NCBI GenBank assembly: GCA_014800945.1
Contig: JAAVFD010000012.1
Location: 68,604-132,603, forward strand
Direction of reading: 5' to 3'
DNA length: 64,000 nucleotides
From: Barnesiella sp.
Lineage (GTDB): Bacteria > Bacteroidota > Bacteroidia > Bacteroidales > Muribaculaceae
The translations under genes were made by a program, and so were the position numbers. Every line of letters begins with the position of its first letter. Position 1 is the stretch's first letter. This document shows, piece after piece, positions 16,842-24,826 of this stretch. The notes under the pieces were generated by a model. The model searched no databases, was not told where the DNA came from, and saw nothing but the letters and a program-made list of their open reading frames with translations.

Positions 16842-17009
16842 ACGTAAAAATGTTAACAATGCAAGCTATTTACCTTATTTTAATAATTTAACACAACGGG
16901 GATTTTATTTAAGAACGTGGCGGCGGGCGACCTTATTATTAAATAGGTGTAATTTTATGTTCATGGAAAAATAAACACAAAAAAAACATATCTTATTGGC
17001 AAAATGTTA

Positions 17010-17017
17010 TATTTTTG
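17010..17017 (+). promoter_or_regulatory. -7 promoter element of asnA
   Basis: TATTTTTG, an exact TAnnTTTG match ending 28 nt before the asnA ATG. This also argues that the ATG at 17004 just upstream is not the start. Confidence 0.55.
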
Positions 17018-17045
17018 CAGAAAACTACAGCAAATATCAATAAAA

Positions 17046-18080
17046 ATGGCACTGATAATACCAAAAAGCTACAAAAGAAAACTACTGCCTGAGACAACGG
17101 AAGTGGCTATCAAGATGATTAAGGAGGAGTTTCAGAAACGCTTGTCGGAAGCTCTGAATCTGCGCCGCGTAACCGCTCCGCTGTTTGTGATGAGCGGAAC
17201 AGGGCTTAACGATGACCTGAACGGTGTTGAACGCGCTGTAAGCTTTCCGGTCAAAGCCATGGATGATAAGAAGGCAGAGGTGGTGCACTCTCTGGCAAAA
17301 TGGAAGCGTGTGAAGCTCGGTGCCTATGATATAGCTCCCGGATTCGGACTCTATACCGACATGAACGCAATCCGTGCAGATGAGGATTTGGACAACCTGC
17401 ACTCAATGTATGTGGACCAATGGGACTGGGAGCGCACCATCAATGAGAGTGACCGCAATCTGGAATATCTCAAGGATACCGTACGCAAAATATATAAGGC
17501 TGTGCGCGAGACAGAGCTGACGGTGTATCGCCACTTTCCCCACATCACTCCCCGGCTGCCGGAGGATATCACCTTTATCCATTCTGAAGAGCTGCTCCAC
17601 AAATATCCGGGGATGAGCGCTACCGAGCGCGAGAGTGCCGCCGCCAGGGAGCATGGAGCCATTTTTATAATAGGCATAGGCGCACCGCTGAGCAGCGGCG
17701 AGCCACACGACGGCAGGGCTCCCGACTATGATGACTGGATTTCGCCTAACTCAGATGGATTTACGGGGCTGAACGGTGATATAGTGCTGTATGACAAGGT
17801 GCTTGACCGCAGTTTCGAGCTTTCGTCGATGGGCATAAGGGTCAGCCCCGAGTCATTGAAAAAGCAGCTTGAATTGCGTGGCTGCACCGAAAGGAAAAAC
17901 CTCAACTTTCACAAGGCACTGCTTGCCGGAGAATTACCATATTCTATCGGTGGTGGCATAGGTCAGAGCCGCCTGTGTATGTTTTTGTTGCAGAAAGCCC
18001 ACATCGGCGAAGTGCAGGCAAGCATCTGGCCGGAAGATCAGATAGAACGCTGCAAAGCCGCCGGCATTGAACTGCTGTAG
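17046..18080 (+). CDS. asnA: Aspartate--ammonia ligase (asparagine synthetase A)
   Basis: Cytosolic ATP-dependent synthesis of asparagine from aspartate and ammonia. The protein has 344 residues counted from ATG 17046, which begins MALIIPKSYKRKLL. The ORF also extends upstream to 17004, but that extension covers the promoter element. Conserved AsnA blocks are visible: FVMSGTGLNDDLNG, VHSLAKWKR, DMNAIRADE, VDQWDWE and the C-terminal GGGIGQSRLCM. The fold is related to class II aminoacyl-tRNA synthetases. It is monocistronic, divergent from the export operon and followed by a separately promoted gene. Confidence 0.96.
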   Translation: MALIIPKSYKRKLLPETTEVAIKMIKEEFQKRLSEALNLRRVTAPLFVMSGTGLNDDLNGVERAVSFPVKAMDDKKAEVVHSLAKWKRVKLGAYDIAPGFGLYTDMNAIRADEDLDNLHSMYVDQWDWERTINESDRNLEYLKDTVRKIYKAVRETELTVYRHFPHITPRLPEDITFIHSEELLHKYPGMSATERESAAAREHGAIFIIGIGAPLSSGEPHDGRAPDYDDWISPNSDGFTGLNGDIVLYDKVLDRSFELSSMGIRVSPESLKKQLELRGCTERKNLNFHKALLAGELPYSIGGGIGQSRLCMFLLQKAHIGEVQASIWPEDQIERCKAAGIELL

Positions 18081-18111
18081 AGCAAGAGATAGGTTATTCG
18101 GAAAAAATCAT

Positions 18112-18119
18112 TATCTTTG
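18112..18119 (+). promoter_or_regulatory. -7 promoter element for the DUF4301 gene
   Basis: TATCTTTG, an exact TAnnTTTG match 31 nt upstream of the ATG at 18151. Confidence 0.55.
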
Positions 18120-18150
18120 GGCATTGAACTTTATTAATACCTAAAAAGAC

Positions 18151-19671
18151 ATGTTACAGCAAGAAGACCTTCTCACTCTTGAGGCTAAAGGAATTACCGA
18201 ACAGCAGCTTAACGCTATGCTTGACCGGTTTGCAAAAGGATTTCCGTATCTCACCATTATCGATGCAGCGCGCCCGGGCAAGGGCATTACGGTGCTGACT
18301 CCCGCTCAGGAGGAGCAGGCAAGGCTGCGATGGCGCAAATATCTTGCCGACGGGGGCACTGTGTGCAAGTTTGTGCCGGCAAGCGGCGCGGCTTCGCGTA
18401 TGTTTAAGGCTCTTTTTGAATTTGTTGACGGCGAGGCTGAGGTTGCCTCTCCGGATTCTCCTGTAGGACAACTCCTCGACTCATTCTCTTCGCTGCCATT
18501 TGCAAAAGAGCTGGATGCTATGTGCAAAAAGCTATATAATACTTCTGCCGCTGACCTTATCGCTGCAAAGCAGCACAAACAAGTGATTGCCGCGCTTATC
18601 AAACCGGAGGGTATGAACTACGGCGGACTACCGAAAGGTCTTCTTAAATTCCACTCTTATGCCGACGGTAGCCGCACTCCGCTGGAGGAGCAGCTCACCG
18701 AGGGGGCTCAGACTGCCGCCGCCGGGGGAGTTGTGAATCTGCACTTTACCGTTTCTTCAAACCATCGTAAACTCTTCGAGGAGAAGCTTGCAGAGGTGAT
18801 TGGTGACACAGAAAAGCGTACCGGAGTAAAGTTTAACGTAAGCCTCAGCGAGCAGAAACCGAGTACGGACACTGTTGCCACCAACCCAGATAACACCCCC
18901 TTCCGCGAGGATGGCAAGCTGCTTTTCCGCCCCGGTGGTCACGGTGCGCTTATCGACAATCTCAACGATATGGAAGCTGCGGTGGTATTTATCAAAAATA
19001 TTGACAATGTGGTGCCTGACAGCCGACGCGAGCCTACCGTAAAATATAAGGAGGTAATTGCAGGATACATGATGGAGCTGCACGACACTATCAACAGCTA
19101 CCTTGACCTGCTTTCCGATGGAAATTACAACGAGGCGAAGCTGGACGAAATATTTGTTTTTCTCCGCGATAAGCTCGGATTGCGCGACCCCAATTTCACA
19201 AAAATGGATGTGACTCATCGTGCGGTGTATCTCCACGATAAACTGGATCGCCCTCTGAGGGTGTGCGGTATGGTGCGCAATGAGGGTGAACCCGGCGGCG
19301 GACCTTTTATCGCCGTGAATCCGGATGGCTCTGCTTCGCTCCAGATTCTCGAGAGCCACCAGATTGACCCCTCCAACGAGGAATATGTGGCTAAGATGAA
19401 GAGTGCAACCCACTTTAACCCGGTTGACCTGGTGTGCTATATCAAGGACCGCCACGGAAAGAATTACAATCTTCTTGCCCACACCGATCCCGCAACCGGC
19501 TTCATATCATCCAAATCAAGCCATGGCAAAGAGCTTAAGGCGCTTGAGCTGCCCGGACTTTGGAACGGTGCGATGAGCGACTGGAACACCGCGTTTGTAG
19601 AAGTGCCCGTTGAAACATTCAATCCTGTCAAGACTGTCAACGATCTTCTCCGTCCCGCCCATCAGGGATAA
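18151..19671 (+). CDS. DUF4301 family protein
   Basis: Protein of 506 residues, found mainly in Bacteroidetes and without an established reaction. It has no signal peptide or membrane segment, so it is cytosolic. The N-terminal half contains KFVPASGAASRMFK (about 74-87), reminiscent of nucleotide- or phosphate-binding loops; LLFRPGGHGALIDNLND follows near 255, a pattern also seen in sugar-nucleotidyltransferase-like folds. These similarities are suggestive only. It has its own promoter and is followed by a strong hairpin, so it is probably transcribed alone. Confidence 0.75.
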   Translation: MLQQEDLLTLEAKGITEQQLNAMLDRFAKGFPYLTIIDAARPGKGITVLTPAQEEQARLRWRKYLADGGTVCKFVPASGAASRMFKALFEFVDGEAEVASPDSPVGQLLDSFSSLPFAKELDAMCKKLYNTSAADLIAAKQHKQVIAALIKPEGMNYGGLPKGLLKFHSYADGSRTPLEEQLTEGAQTAAAGGVVNLHFTVSSNHRKLFEEKLAEVIGDTEKRTGVKFNVSLSEQKPSTDTVATNPDNTPFREDGKLLFRPGGHGALIDNLNDMEAAVVFIKNIDNVVPDSRREPTVKYKEVIAGYMMELHDTINSYLDLLSDGNYNEAKLDEIFVFLRDKLGLRDPNFTKMDVTHRAVYLHDKLDRPLRVCGMVRNEGEPGGGPFIAVNPDGSASLQILESHQIDPSNEEYVAKMKSATHFNPVDLVCYIKDRHGKNYNLLAHTDPATGFISSKSSHGKELKALELPGLWNGAMSDWNTAFVEVPVETFNPVKTVNDLLRPAHQG

Positions 19672-19691
19672 CTGAATCAGACCAAATAGTG

Positions 19692-19722
19692 TCGCGCCCC
19701 GCAAAACCGTTGCGGGGCGCGA
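19692..19722. terminator. Strong GC hairpin after the DUF4301 gene
   Basis: Perfect 13-bp stem TCGCGCCCCGCAA / TTGCGGGGCGCGA with a 5-nt loop, 20 nt past the stop codon. It has no T-tract, so it may act as an RNA-stabilising or terminator-like structure. Confidence 0.6.
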
Positions 19723-19752
19723 TGCGTTATATCTGTAAACAAATGCAAGGAT

Positions 19753-20808
19753 ATGAACCGAAAGGAAGAAATCAAGAGAATCTGGACTGAGTGTTTTGAT
19801 GACTCGCGCGAGTTTGTCGAGATGTTCTTCAACCGTGTATATAGGGAGAGTGATGCCCTCACACTTGAGAAAGGCGGCAAGATTGTGAGCAGTATGCTTT
19901 TACAGCCTTACGCCATGAAGTTTCAGAACTCGGAGGTTACTACCGGATATATTTGCGGAGCTGCCACCCGACGTGCCGCAAGAGGGAACGGATACATGAG
20001 CGAGCTGATGGTGGAGGCACTCAACACCGCACTTGAAAAGGGATATATGAGTTGTTCGCTTATTCCGGCACACGACTGGCTGTATTTCTATTACGATCGC
20101 TTTGATTTCTCCACCGTTTATTACTACGACCCGCAGAGATTCACTTCACTCCATGCGTTCACGCCCGCGGGGCGCTACACTCGCGTAGAGGATCCATATC
20201 TGCCTGAGGTATATGATGCGTTTCATGCGTTTGAAATGAGCCGCAAGTGCACAATTATTCACTCGCAGCGCGACTTTTTGAATATTCTTGACGATTTATC
20301 TCACGACGGTGGCATTTTTGTTGCCCTGAGAGGCGAGGACGGTGCGATTGCGGCTATCGGCTGTGCCGCACCGGCTGATGGACGATTGCTCGTCAAGGAT
20401 TTGCTCGGTGACAATGAGGATGCCCGGGAGGCTGTGCTTGCGGTAATGAGAAATGACTATCCGGACACTCCGGTGAGTGTGTATAGCCCTGCAGAGGATA
20501 ACGGGCGCAAGCCTTTCAGCCGTGGAATGGCGAGAATTGTTAATGCCCCTCTTTGCCTCGGAGTCATTGCGGCAGCAAATCCCGCATTCAAAGCCAAGAT
20601 CAGAATTTCCGATATACTAATGCCATATAATTCCCACACATATATTATTAAGGAGGGTAATTGTGTTATTGATGACTCATATAGCGGCAGACTCGATTTT
20701 GATATAAATGCCGATACATTTAATAGAATTGTATTCAGTAGCTCTAAAATAGGTGAAGTACTCGATTTCCCAAGCGAGCGACCATACATGAGCCTCATGC
20801 TGGACTGA
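19753..20808 (+). CDS. GNAT family N-acetyltransferase (Eis-like architecture)
   Basis: Protein of 351 residues. The N-terminal GNAT domain carries the acetyl-CoA binding segment GAATRRAARGNGYMSELM (about 74-91), containing the R-G-x-G-Y/A pattern. The region after residue 150 fits the second GNAT-like and sterol-carrier-like parts of Eis-type enhanced acetyltransferases. The last 60 residues (LMPYNSHTYIIKEG...) resemble an SCP2-like end. The substrate is unknown. No signal peptide. The 81-bp gap from the preceding gene contains the GC hairpin, so it likely has its own transcript. The ATG at 19753 is followed by MNRKEEIKRIW, normal for the family. Confidence 0.82.
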   Translation: MNRKEEIKRIWTECFDDSREFVEMFFNRVYRESDALTLEKGGKIVSSMLLQPYAMKFQNSEVTTGYICGAATRRAARGNGYMSELMVEALNTALEKGYMSCSLIPAHDWLYFYYDRFDFSTVYYYDPQRFTSLHAFTPAGRYTRVEDPYLPEVYDAFHAFEMSRKCTIIHSQRDFLNILDDLSHDGGIFVALRGEDGAIAAIGCAAPADGRLLVKDLLGDNEDAREAVLAVMRNDYPDTPVSVYSPAEDNGRKPFSRGMARIVNAPLCLGVIAAANPAFKAKIRISDILMPYNSHTYIIKEGNCVIDDSYSGRLDFDINADTFNRIVFSSSKIGEVLDFPSERPYMSLMLD

Positions 20809-20870
20809 CAAGAACCAATTACAGTAAGACGAAAGCAGATATGCTCACGATACCGGAAGAAATGGCGAAA

Positions 20871-21419
20871 CTATTCTTCGGGCTGAATGAATCCCACCGG
20901 GCGACGAGAAGTTGATTTCTGTTTGGATTGCAACTCGGCAAGTGTGGTGTTTATCGCGTCCAACTGTGCCCGTGTATCCTCGTTTATATCGTTATAATCA
21001 GAGAATATTTCCTCTAAGTCTGATTTCAGTTCCTTGAAGTCTTCTTCAAGATTTGAAAGCCGTTTAAGTTGTGAATTGTCATATATCATCTGACGCACAG
21101 CGACAAATGCTCTGGTAACAGCAATATTAACCTGTATGGCTGTTTCACTACGCAACACACTGGAAAGCATCACCACACCATGTTCTGTAAACGCGTATGG
21201 TAAAGCCGATTTTGGTCTTTTAAGAGTATATGTCATCACAATTTGTGATGACATATACTTCCATTCATCAGGTGTTAGTTGAAACATGAAGTCAAATGGA
21301 AATCTTGAAAGGTTGCGTTTTACAGCCTGATTCAATACTCTTGTTTCAACACCGTACATTTCTGCAAGGTCGTAATCTAGCATAAATGACTGCATAACTA
21401 ATGCGGCGTGTTGAATCAT
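20871..21419 (-). CDS. ORF6N domain protein, probably N-terminally shortened
   Basis: Protein of up to 182 residues with the phage-type ORF6N DNA-binding domain (MLDYDLAEMYGVETRVLNQAVKRN, then FPFDFMFQLT and AFTEHGVVMLSSVLRS). A C-terminal coiled coil follows (about 120-170, KRLSNLEEDFKELKSDLEEI). Such proteins are usually antirepressor-like or resident regulators of unknown target. Full-length relatives have 15-25 more residues before the MLDxDLA segment, including an IRG motif. Here that part is replaced by the arm of a perfect hairpin, and the start ATG (21417-21419) lies in its loop. A start at Met9 or Met13 is also possible. The gene may be a remnant. Confidence 0.75.
   Translation of the reverse strand: MIQHAALVMQSFMLDYDLAEMYGVETRVLNQAVKRNLSRFPFDFMFQLTPDEWKYMSSQIVMTYTLKRPKSALPYAFTEHGVVMLSSVLRSETAIQVNIAVTRAFVAVRQMIYDNSQLKRLSNLEEDFKELKSDLEEIFSDYNDINEDTRAQLDAINTTLAELQSKQKSTSRRPVGFIQPEE
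21226..21258. repeat. Perfect 33-bp palindrome inside the ORF6N gene
   Basis: Arms GTATATGTCATCACAA (21226-21241) and TTGTGATGACATATAC (21243-21258) are exact reverse complements around one central T. It lies in the coding region for the YMSSQIVMTY segment of the ORF6N protein. It could be an operator for a dimeric regulator, an RNA hairpin or a chance product of the codons. Confidence 0.85.
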
Positions 21420-21441
21420 AAGATATCAACACGCCGCATTA
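21399..21441. terminator. Perfect 16-bp hairpin after the Lys/Gly-rich exported protein gene
   Basis: Arms TAATGCGGCGTGTTGA (21399-21414) and TCAACACGCCGCATTA (21426-21441) around an 11-nt loop. It begins 19 nt past the stop codon of the minus-strand gene at 21460-21972, so it is probably its terminator. The flanking T-tract is poor. The loop contains the ATG of the ORF6N frame. Confidence 0.65.
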
Positions 21442-21459
21442 AAATTACTTTATTTAACC

Positions 21460-21972
21460 TTAATTCTTATCTGCTTTTGCTGAGGGCGCTCCTTTGCGGT
21501 CGCCGCGCTTGCCGTCAAAGCCTTTACCATCTTTACCTTTGCCGCCCTTGCGGAAATCGGATTTCATATCTTTGCCTCCCTTGCGGTCGCCTCTCTTCAT
21601 ATCCTTGCCTCCGCGTTTGCCGGCTGCCATATAATTGTTTTCAAGGAACTGAACGTACTGCTCAGGGGTGAGGATGGTCTTGAGATTGGCAAGATAATCC
21701 TTGCGGGCATTGTCGCGCTGAGCGCGGGCTTCCTTCTTTCTATCCTCACGGGCTTTCATCTGGCTATTCTTGAGGTCTTTTATTTTTGCCTTCTGCGCAT
21801 CGGTGAGGTTGAGGTTTTCAAACATGCAGGGACCCTGCTTGGATTTGTCACACTTTTTAATCATGCAGGTAGAATCTTTTGCTGCTCCTTTAGCTTTTGG
21901 ATTCTGTGCTGACACTGCGGTAGCAGAAAGAATTAATGCTGATGCTGCTACAAAAATTGCTTTAATATTCAT
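21460..21972 (-). CDS. Exported Lys/Gly-rich protein (DUF4890/Spy-like)
   Basis: Small periplasmic protein of 170 residues with a signal peptide (MNIKAIFVAASALILSATAVSA). A helical middle part has LTDAQKAKIKDLKNSQMKA and ILTPEQYVQFLE, the LTxxQ / LTPEQ pattern of DUF4890 and Spy/CpxP-like proteins, some of which are stress chaperones. The last 60 residues are a low-complexity basic tail with short repeats such as GGKDMKRGDRKGG and FRKGGKGKDGKG. Two Cys lie near the mature N-terminus (CMIKKC, about 36-41). Function is unknown. It is transcribed alone and ends in a perfect hairpin. A 10-bp palindrome CAGACGTCTG lies at 22013-22022 upstream. Confidence 0.75.
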   Translation of the reverse strand: MNIKAIFVAASALILSATAVSAQNPKAKGAAKDSTCMIKKCDKSKQGPCMFENLNLTDAQKAKIKDLKNSQMKAREDRKKEARAQRDNARKDYLANLKTILTPEQYVQFLENNYMAAGKRGGKDMKRGDRKGGKDMKSDFRKGGKGKDGKGFDGKRGDRKGAPSAKADKN

Positions 21973-22137
21973 ATCGTATAGTTTTATAATGTTTATCTAA
22001 TGTTATTTTTTTCAGACGTCTGTAGTAATGACAACCCCTCAATGTCAAAGTTTAACCGCCACTCATCACTTTAATTTATTTTTAGGCATCTACATATTTT
22101 TTTTATTATAAAATCTTACGTATGTGCAAATAAATGC

Positions 22138-22145
22138 TATCTTTG
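22138..22145 (+). promoter_or_regulatory. -7 promoter element of serC-serA
   Basis: TATCTTTG, an exact TAnnTTTG match 30 nt before the serC ATG. Confidence 0.6.
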
Positions 22146-22175
22146 CACATATAACCCCTTAAAAACTCTACCGAC

Positions 22176-23246
22176 ATGAAAAAACATAATTTCTATGCAG
22201 GTCCCTCTATTCTCAGTGAATACACCATAAAGAATACCGCTGATGCAATAATTGATTTTGCCGGCACAGGATTGTCAATACTTGAAGTGTCCCACCGCAG
22301 CAAGGAGTTTGTGGCGGTCATTGAAGAAGCACGTCAGCTTGTAAAGGAGTTGCTTGATGTGCCACAGGGCTATTCGGTGCTGTTTCTCGGTGGAGGAGCA
22401 AGCCTGCAGTTCTGCATGGTGCCTTTTAATCTGCTTCGAAACAAGGCGGCCTATCTTGAAACCGGCACCTGGGCTGTAAATGCCATCAAAGAGGCTAAGA
22501 TTTTCGGAGAGGTGGATGTCGTTGCATCTTCCAAGGATGCAAACTTCTCTTTCATTCCTAAGAATTACACAGTCCCTGCCGATGCCGACTATTTCCATTT
22601 TACCACAAACAATACTATTTACGGAACAGAAATTCGCAAAGACCCGGATGTGGCTGTACCTCTGGTTGCGGATATGTCAAGCGATATATTCTCGCGCCCT
22701 GTCGATGTGGCTAAATATGATCTTATTTATGCAGGGGCTCAGAAAAACCTCGCTCCCGCCGGTGTGACTATCGCTATTGTTCGTGAGGACGCCCTCGGCA
22801 AGGTTGACCGTTTGATACCCACCATGCTTGATTACCGCACTCACATCAAGAAAGATTCCATGTTCAATACCCCTCCGGTACTCCCTATTTTCTCTGCGTT
22901 GCAGACACTCCGCTACTATAAGCAGCTCGGTGGTGTTGAGGTTCTTGAAAAGATGGATCTCGCTAAGGCGGCTGTGCTATATGAGGCGATTGATTCATCT
23001 AAGATGTTTGTCGGCACCGTTACCGATCCGGCGGACCGTTCTATCATGAATGTAACTTTCGTTATGAAACCGGAATACAAGGAGCTGGAGAAAGAGTTCA
23101 TTGACTTTGCTGCTACTAAAGGCATTGTCGGAATCAAGGGGCACCGCAGCGTTGGCGGATTCCGCGCTTCACTGTACAACGCCCTGCCTATGGATAGCGT
23201 GAAGGTGCTCACTGCTGCTATGAAGGAATTTGAAGACAAACACTAA
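22176..23246 (+). CDS. serC: Phosphoserine aminotransferase
   Basis: PLP enzyme of 356 residues making 3-phosphoserine from 3-phosphohydroxypyruvate and glutamate, the second step of serine synthesis. It may also act in pyridoxal phosphate synthesis. The start [14 protein letters not shown], the LGGGASLQF loop (about 71-79), the [12 protein letters not shown] block and the PLP-binding Lys190 in [12 protein letters not shown] are all present. Length is normal. serA follows 12 nt later, so the two form a serine-synthesis operon closed by a terminator at 24203. A serB phosphatase is not in the window. Confidence 0.97.
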   Translation: MKKHNFYAGPSILSEYTIKNTADAIIDFAGTGLSILEVSHRSKEFVAVIEEARQLVKELLDVPQGYSVLFLGGGASLQFCMVPFNLLRNKAAYLETGTWAVNAIKEAKIFGEVDVVASSKDANFSFIPKNYTVPADADYFHFTTNNTIYGTEIRKDPDVAVPLVADMSSDIFSRPVDVAKYDLIYAGAQKNLAPAGVTIAIVREDALGKVDRLIPTMLDYRTHIKKDSMFNTPPVLPIFSALQTLRYYKQLGGVEVLEKMDLAKAAVLYEAIDSSKMFVGTVTDPADRSIMNVTFVMKPEYKELEKEFIDFAATKGIVGIKGHRSVGGFRASLYNALPMDSVKVLTAAMKEFEDKH

Positions 23247-23258
23247 ATCCTCACAGCC

Positions 23259-24179
23259 ATGAAAGTACTCGTTGCTACCGAAAAACCATTTGCCGCCACT
23301 GCCGTAAACTCCATTCGTGCGGTTGTTGAAAACGCCGGTTACACCCTCGCGCTGCTTGAAAAATATACTGACAAAGCGCAGCTTATTGCGGCTGTGGCAG
23401 ATGCTGATGCGCTTATTGTGCGCAGTGACAAGGTTGATGCCCAGGTCATAGGCGCCGCGCCAAAACTCAAAGTGATTGTGCGTGCCGGTGCCGGATATGA
23501 TAATATTGACCTTGAAGCAGCGACAGCTGCTGGTATTTGCGTTGAAAACACACCGGGACAGAACTCCAACGCGGTTGCCGAACTCGTTTTCGGAATGGCG
23601 GTCATGGCTGCAAGAAATATGTTTGACGGCACCTCCGGGTCTGAACTGAAAGACAAGACGCTCGGTATTCACGCTTTCGGTCAGGTAGGCAGAAATGTTG
23701 CTCGCATTGCCAAGGGATTCGGCATGGAAGTAAGTGCGCTTGACCCCTTCTGCCCGGCTGAAGTGATTGAGCAAGCGGGTGTTAAACCTGTTAGCGACAT
23801 CAAGAACCTGTATTCCCAGAATAAAGTGGTGTCAATCCACATACCCGCAACCCCGCAGACAAAAGGTTCTATAGGCTATGACCTCATAGCATCTATGCCA
23901 AAAGGCGGAATATTGGTAAATACCGCCCGCAAGGAGGTGATTGATGAGGAGGGACTCAGAAAGGCACTTGCCGACCGTCCCGACATTAAATATGTGGCTG
24001 ATGTGAAGCCTGACAACGCTGCGCAGCTTGAGCAGGAATTTACCGGAAGAGTATTCTTCACACCAAAGAAAATGGGAGCCCAGACGGCGGAGGCAAACAT
24101 CAACGCTGGTATTGCGGCTGCAGAACAGACTGTCGCATTCCTTAAGCACGGAATTGACACCTTCCGCGTCAACAGGTAA
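23259..24179 (+). CDS. serA: D-3-phosphoglycerate dehydrogenase, short lysine-type
   Basis: NAD-dependent first step of serine synthesis, 306 residues. The length and the absence of ACT or intervening domains mark the short (type III-like) form. The Rossmann motif is GIHAFGQVGRNVA (137-149) and the conserved NTAR has Arg224. The usual catalytic His of the TPHxGA motif is replaced: the sequence reads TPKKMGAQTAEAN with Lys270 in that position. The Glu normally found after the DV motif is also not in place (ADVKPDNA). Bacteroidetes and Entamoeba enzymes are known to use such a Lys variant. It is coupled to serC with a 12-nt gap. Confidence 0.93.
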   Translation: MKVLVATEKPFAATAVNSIRAVVENAGYTLALLEKYTDKAQLIAAVADADALIVRSDKVDAQVIGAAPKLKVIVRAGAGYDNIDLEAATAAGICVENTPGQNSNAVAELVFGMAVMAARNMFDGTSGSELKDKTLGIHAFGQVGRNVARIAKGFGMEVSALDPFCPAEVIEQAGVKPVSDIKNLYSQNKVVSIHIPATPQTKGSIGYDLIASMPKGGILVNTARKEVIDEEGLRKALADRPDIKYVADVKPDNAAQLEQEFTGRVFFTPKKMGAQTAEANINAGIAAAEQTVAFLKHGIDTFRVNR

Positions 24180-24202
24180 TAGAATAAAGAAATCACAGTC
24201 AA

Positions 24203-24239
24203 AGCGTCCGGATGGTTATATACCCTTCGGACGTTTTTC
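24203..24239 (+). terminator. Terminator of the serC-serA operon
   Basis: Stem CGTCCG (24205-24210) / CGGACG (24228-24233), extended by flanking A/T pairs, followed by TTTTTCTTT. It lies 25 nt past the serA stop. Confidence 0.75.
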
Positions 24240-24240
24240 T

Positions 24241-24612
24241 TTATTTCATGAAAACCAGATACACCGCCCCTACAAGCAGACAGAAAGCAGCTATGTGATT
24301 CCAACGGAGGGAAAAATCATTAAACATCATAAGGCTGAAAATCACAAAAACAACAAGAGTGATAACCTCCTGCATAACCTTAAGCTGAATCAGAGAGTAC
24401 GGACCACCGTTCCCCTCGTATCCCATGCGGTTTGCCGGCACCTGACATGTATATTCCAGTAAAGCGATACCCCATGAAATCAATATTATAAGGTACAAAG
24501 GCCAGTTGGTGGAAATACCTGATGACGAAAGCTTAAGATGCCCGTACCAGGCAAAAGTCATAAATATGTTTGATACTACGAGCAGAACTATTGTAAGAAT
24601 CGCTGGTGACAT
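24241..24612 (-). CDS. DMT-superfamily small membrane protein (DUF486)
   Basis: Membrane protein of 123 residues with four predicted helices, matching the DUF486 family (short drug/metabolite-transporter-like proteins). Typical segments are SNIFMTFAWYGHLK near 15-28, SWGIALLEYTCQVPANRMGY near 46-65 and the QLKVMQEVITL helix. Transport activity and substrate are unproven for the family. The ORF starts 19 nt downstream of a TAnnTTTG element. It converges on serA and shares the region of its terminator. Confidence 0.85.
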   Translation of the reverse strand: MSPAILTIVLLVVSNIFMTFAWYGHLKLSSSGISTNWPLYLIILISWGIALLEYTCQVPANRMGYEGNGGPYSLIQLKVMQEVITLVVFVIFSLMMFNDFSLRWNHIAAFCLLVGAVYLVFMK

Positions 24613-24630
24613 AAATATTTATTTTTTTTG

Positions 24631-24638
24631 CAAAGATA
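24631..24638 (-). promoter_or_regulatory. -7 promoter element for the DUF486 gene
   Basis: TATCTTTG on the minus strand, an exact TAnnTTTG match 18 nt from the ATG at 24612. Confidence 0.5.
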
Positions 24639-24759
24639 ACCATAATCCTCTCCCCCTAAAAAAACTAAAGATCCTAAAAAAACATACCAGGTAAAGTTGG
24701 GGTGGAGGTGTTACAAAAAAATAGAAATCTCTATAAGAGTGTAATTTAGATAAAATGAC

Positions 24760-24767
24760 TATCTTTG
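24760..24767 (+). promoter_or_regulatory. -7 promoter element of the gldE operon
   Basis: TATCTTTG, an exact TAnnTTTG match 59 nt upstream of the TTG start of gldE. Confidence 0.55.
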
Positions 24768-24826
24768 CGGTGTGAAAATACGGATACCCTGAAAAGTGTC
24801 TGATTGTTTAACTAAATTATAAAGAC

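Larger units (their letters stand above)
16616..17045. other. 430-bp divergent intergenic region, export operon / asnA
   Basis: No gene seen. The region holds candidate TAnnTTTG elements for both directions, listed separately. It also holds a small inverted repeat GTCGG / CCGAC (about 16759-16785) in what would be the leader of the minus-strand export operon. It is AT-rich close to asnA. Confidence 0.6.

Noticed and set aside
20840-20914. 24-codon plus-strand frame after the GNAT gene
   Set aside because: Too short, overlaps the ORF6N gene on the other strand and has no supporting signal.
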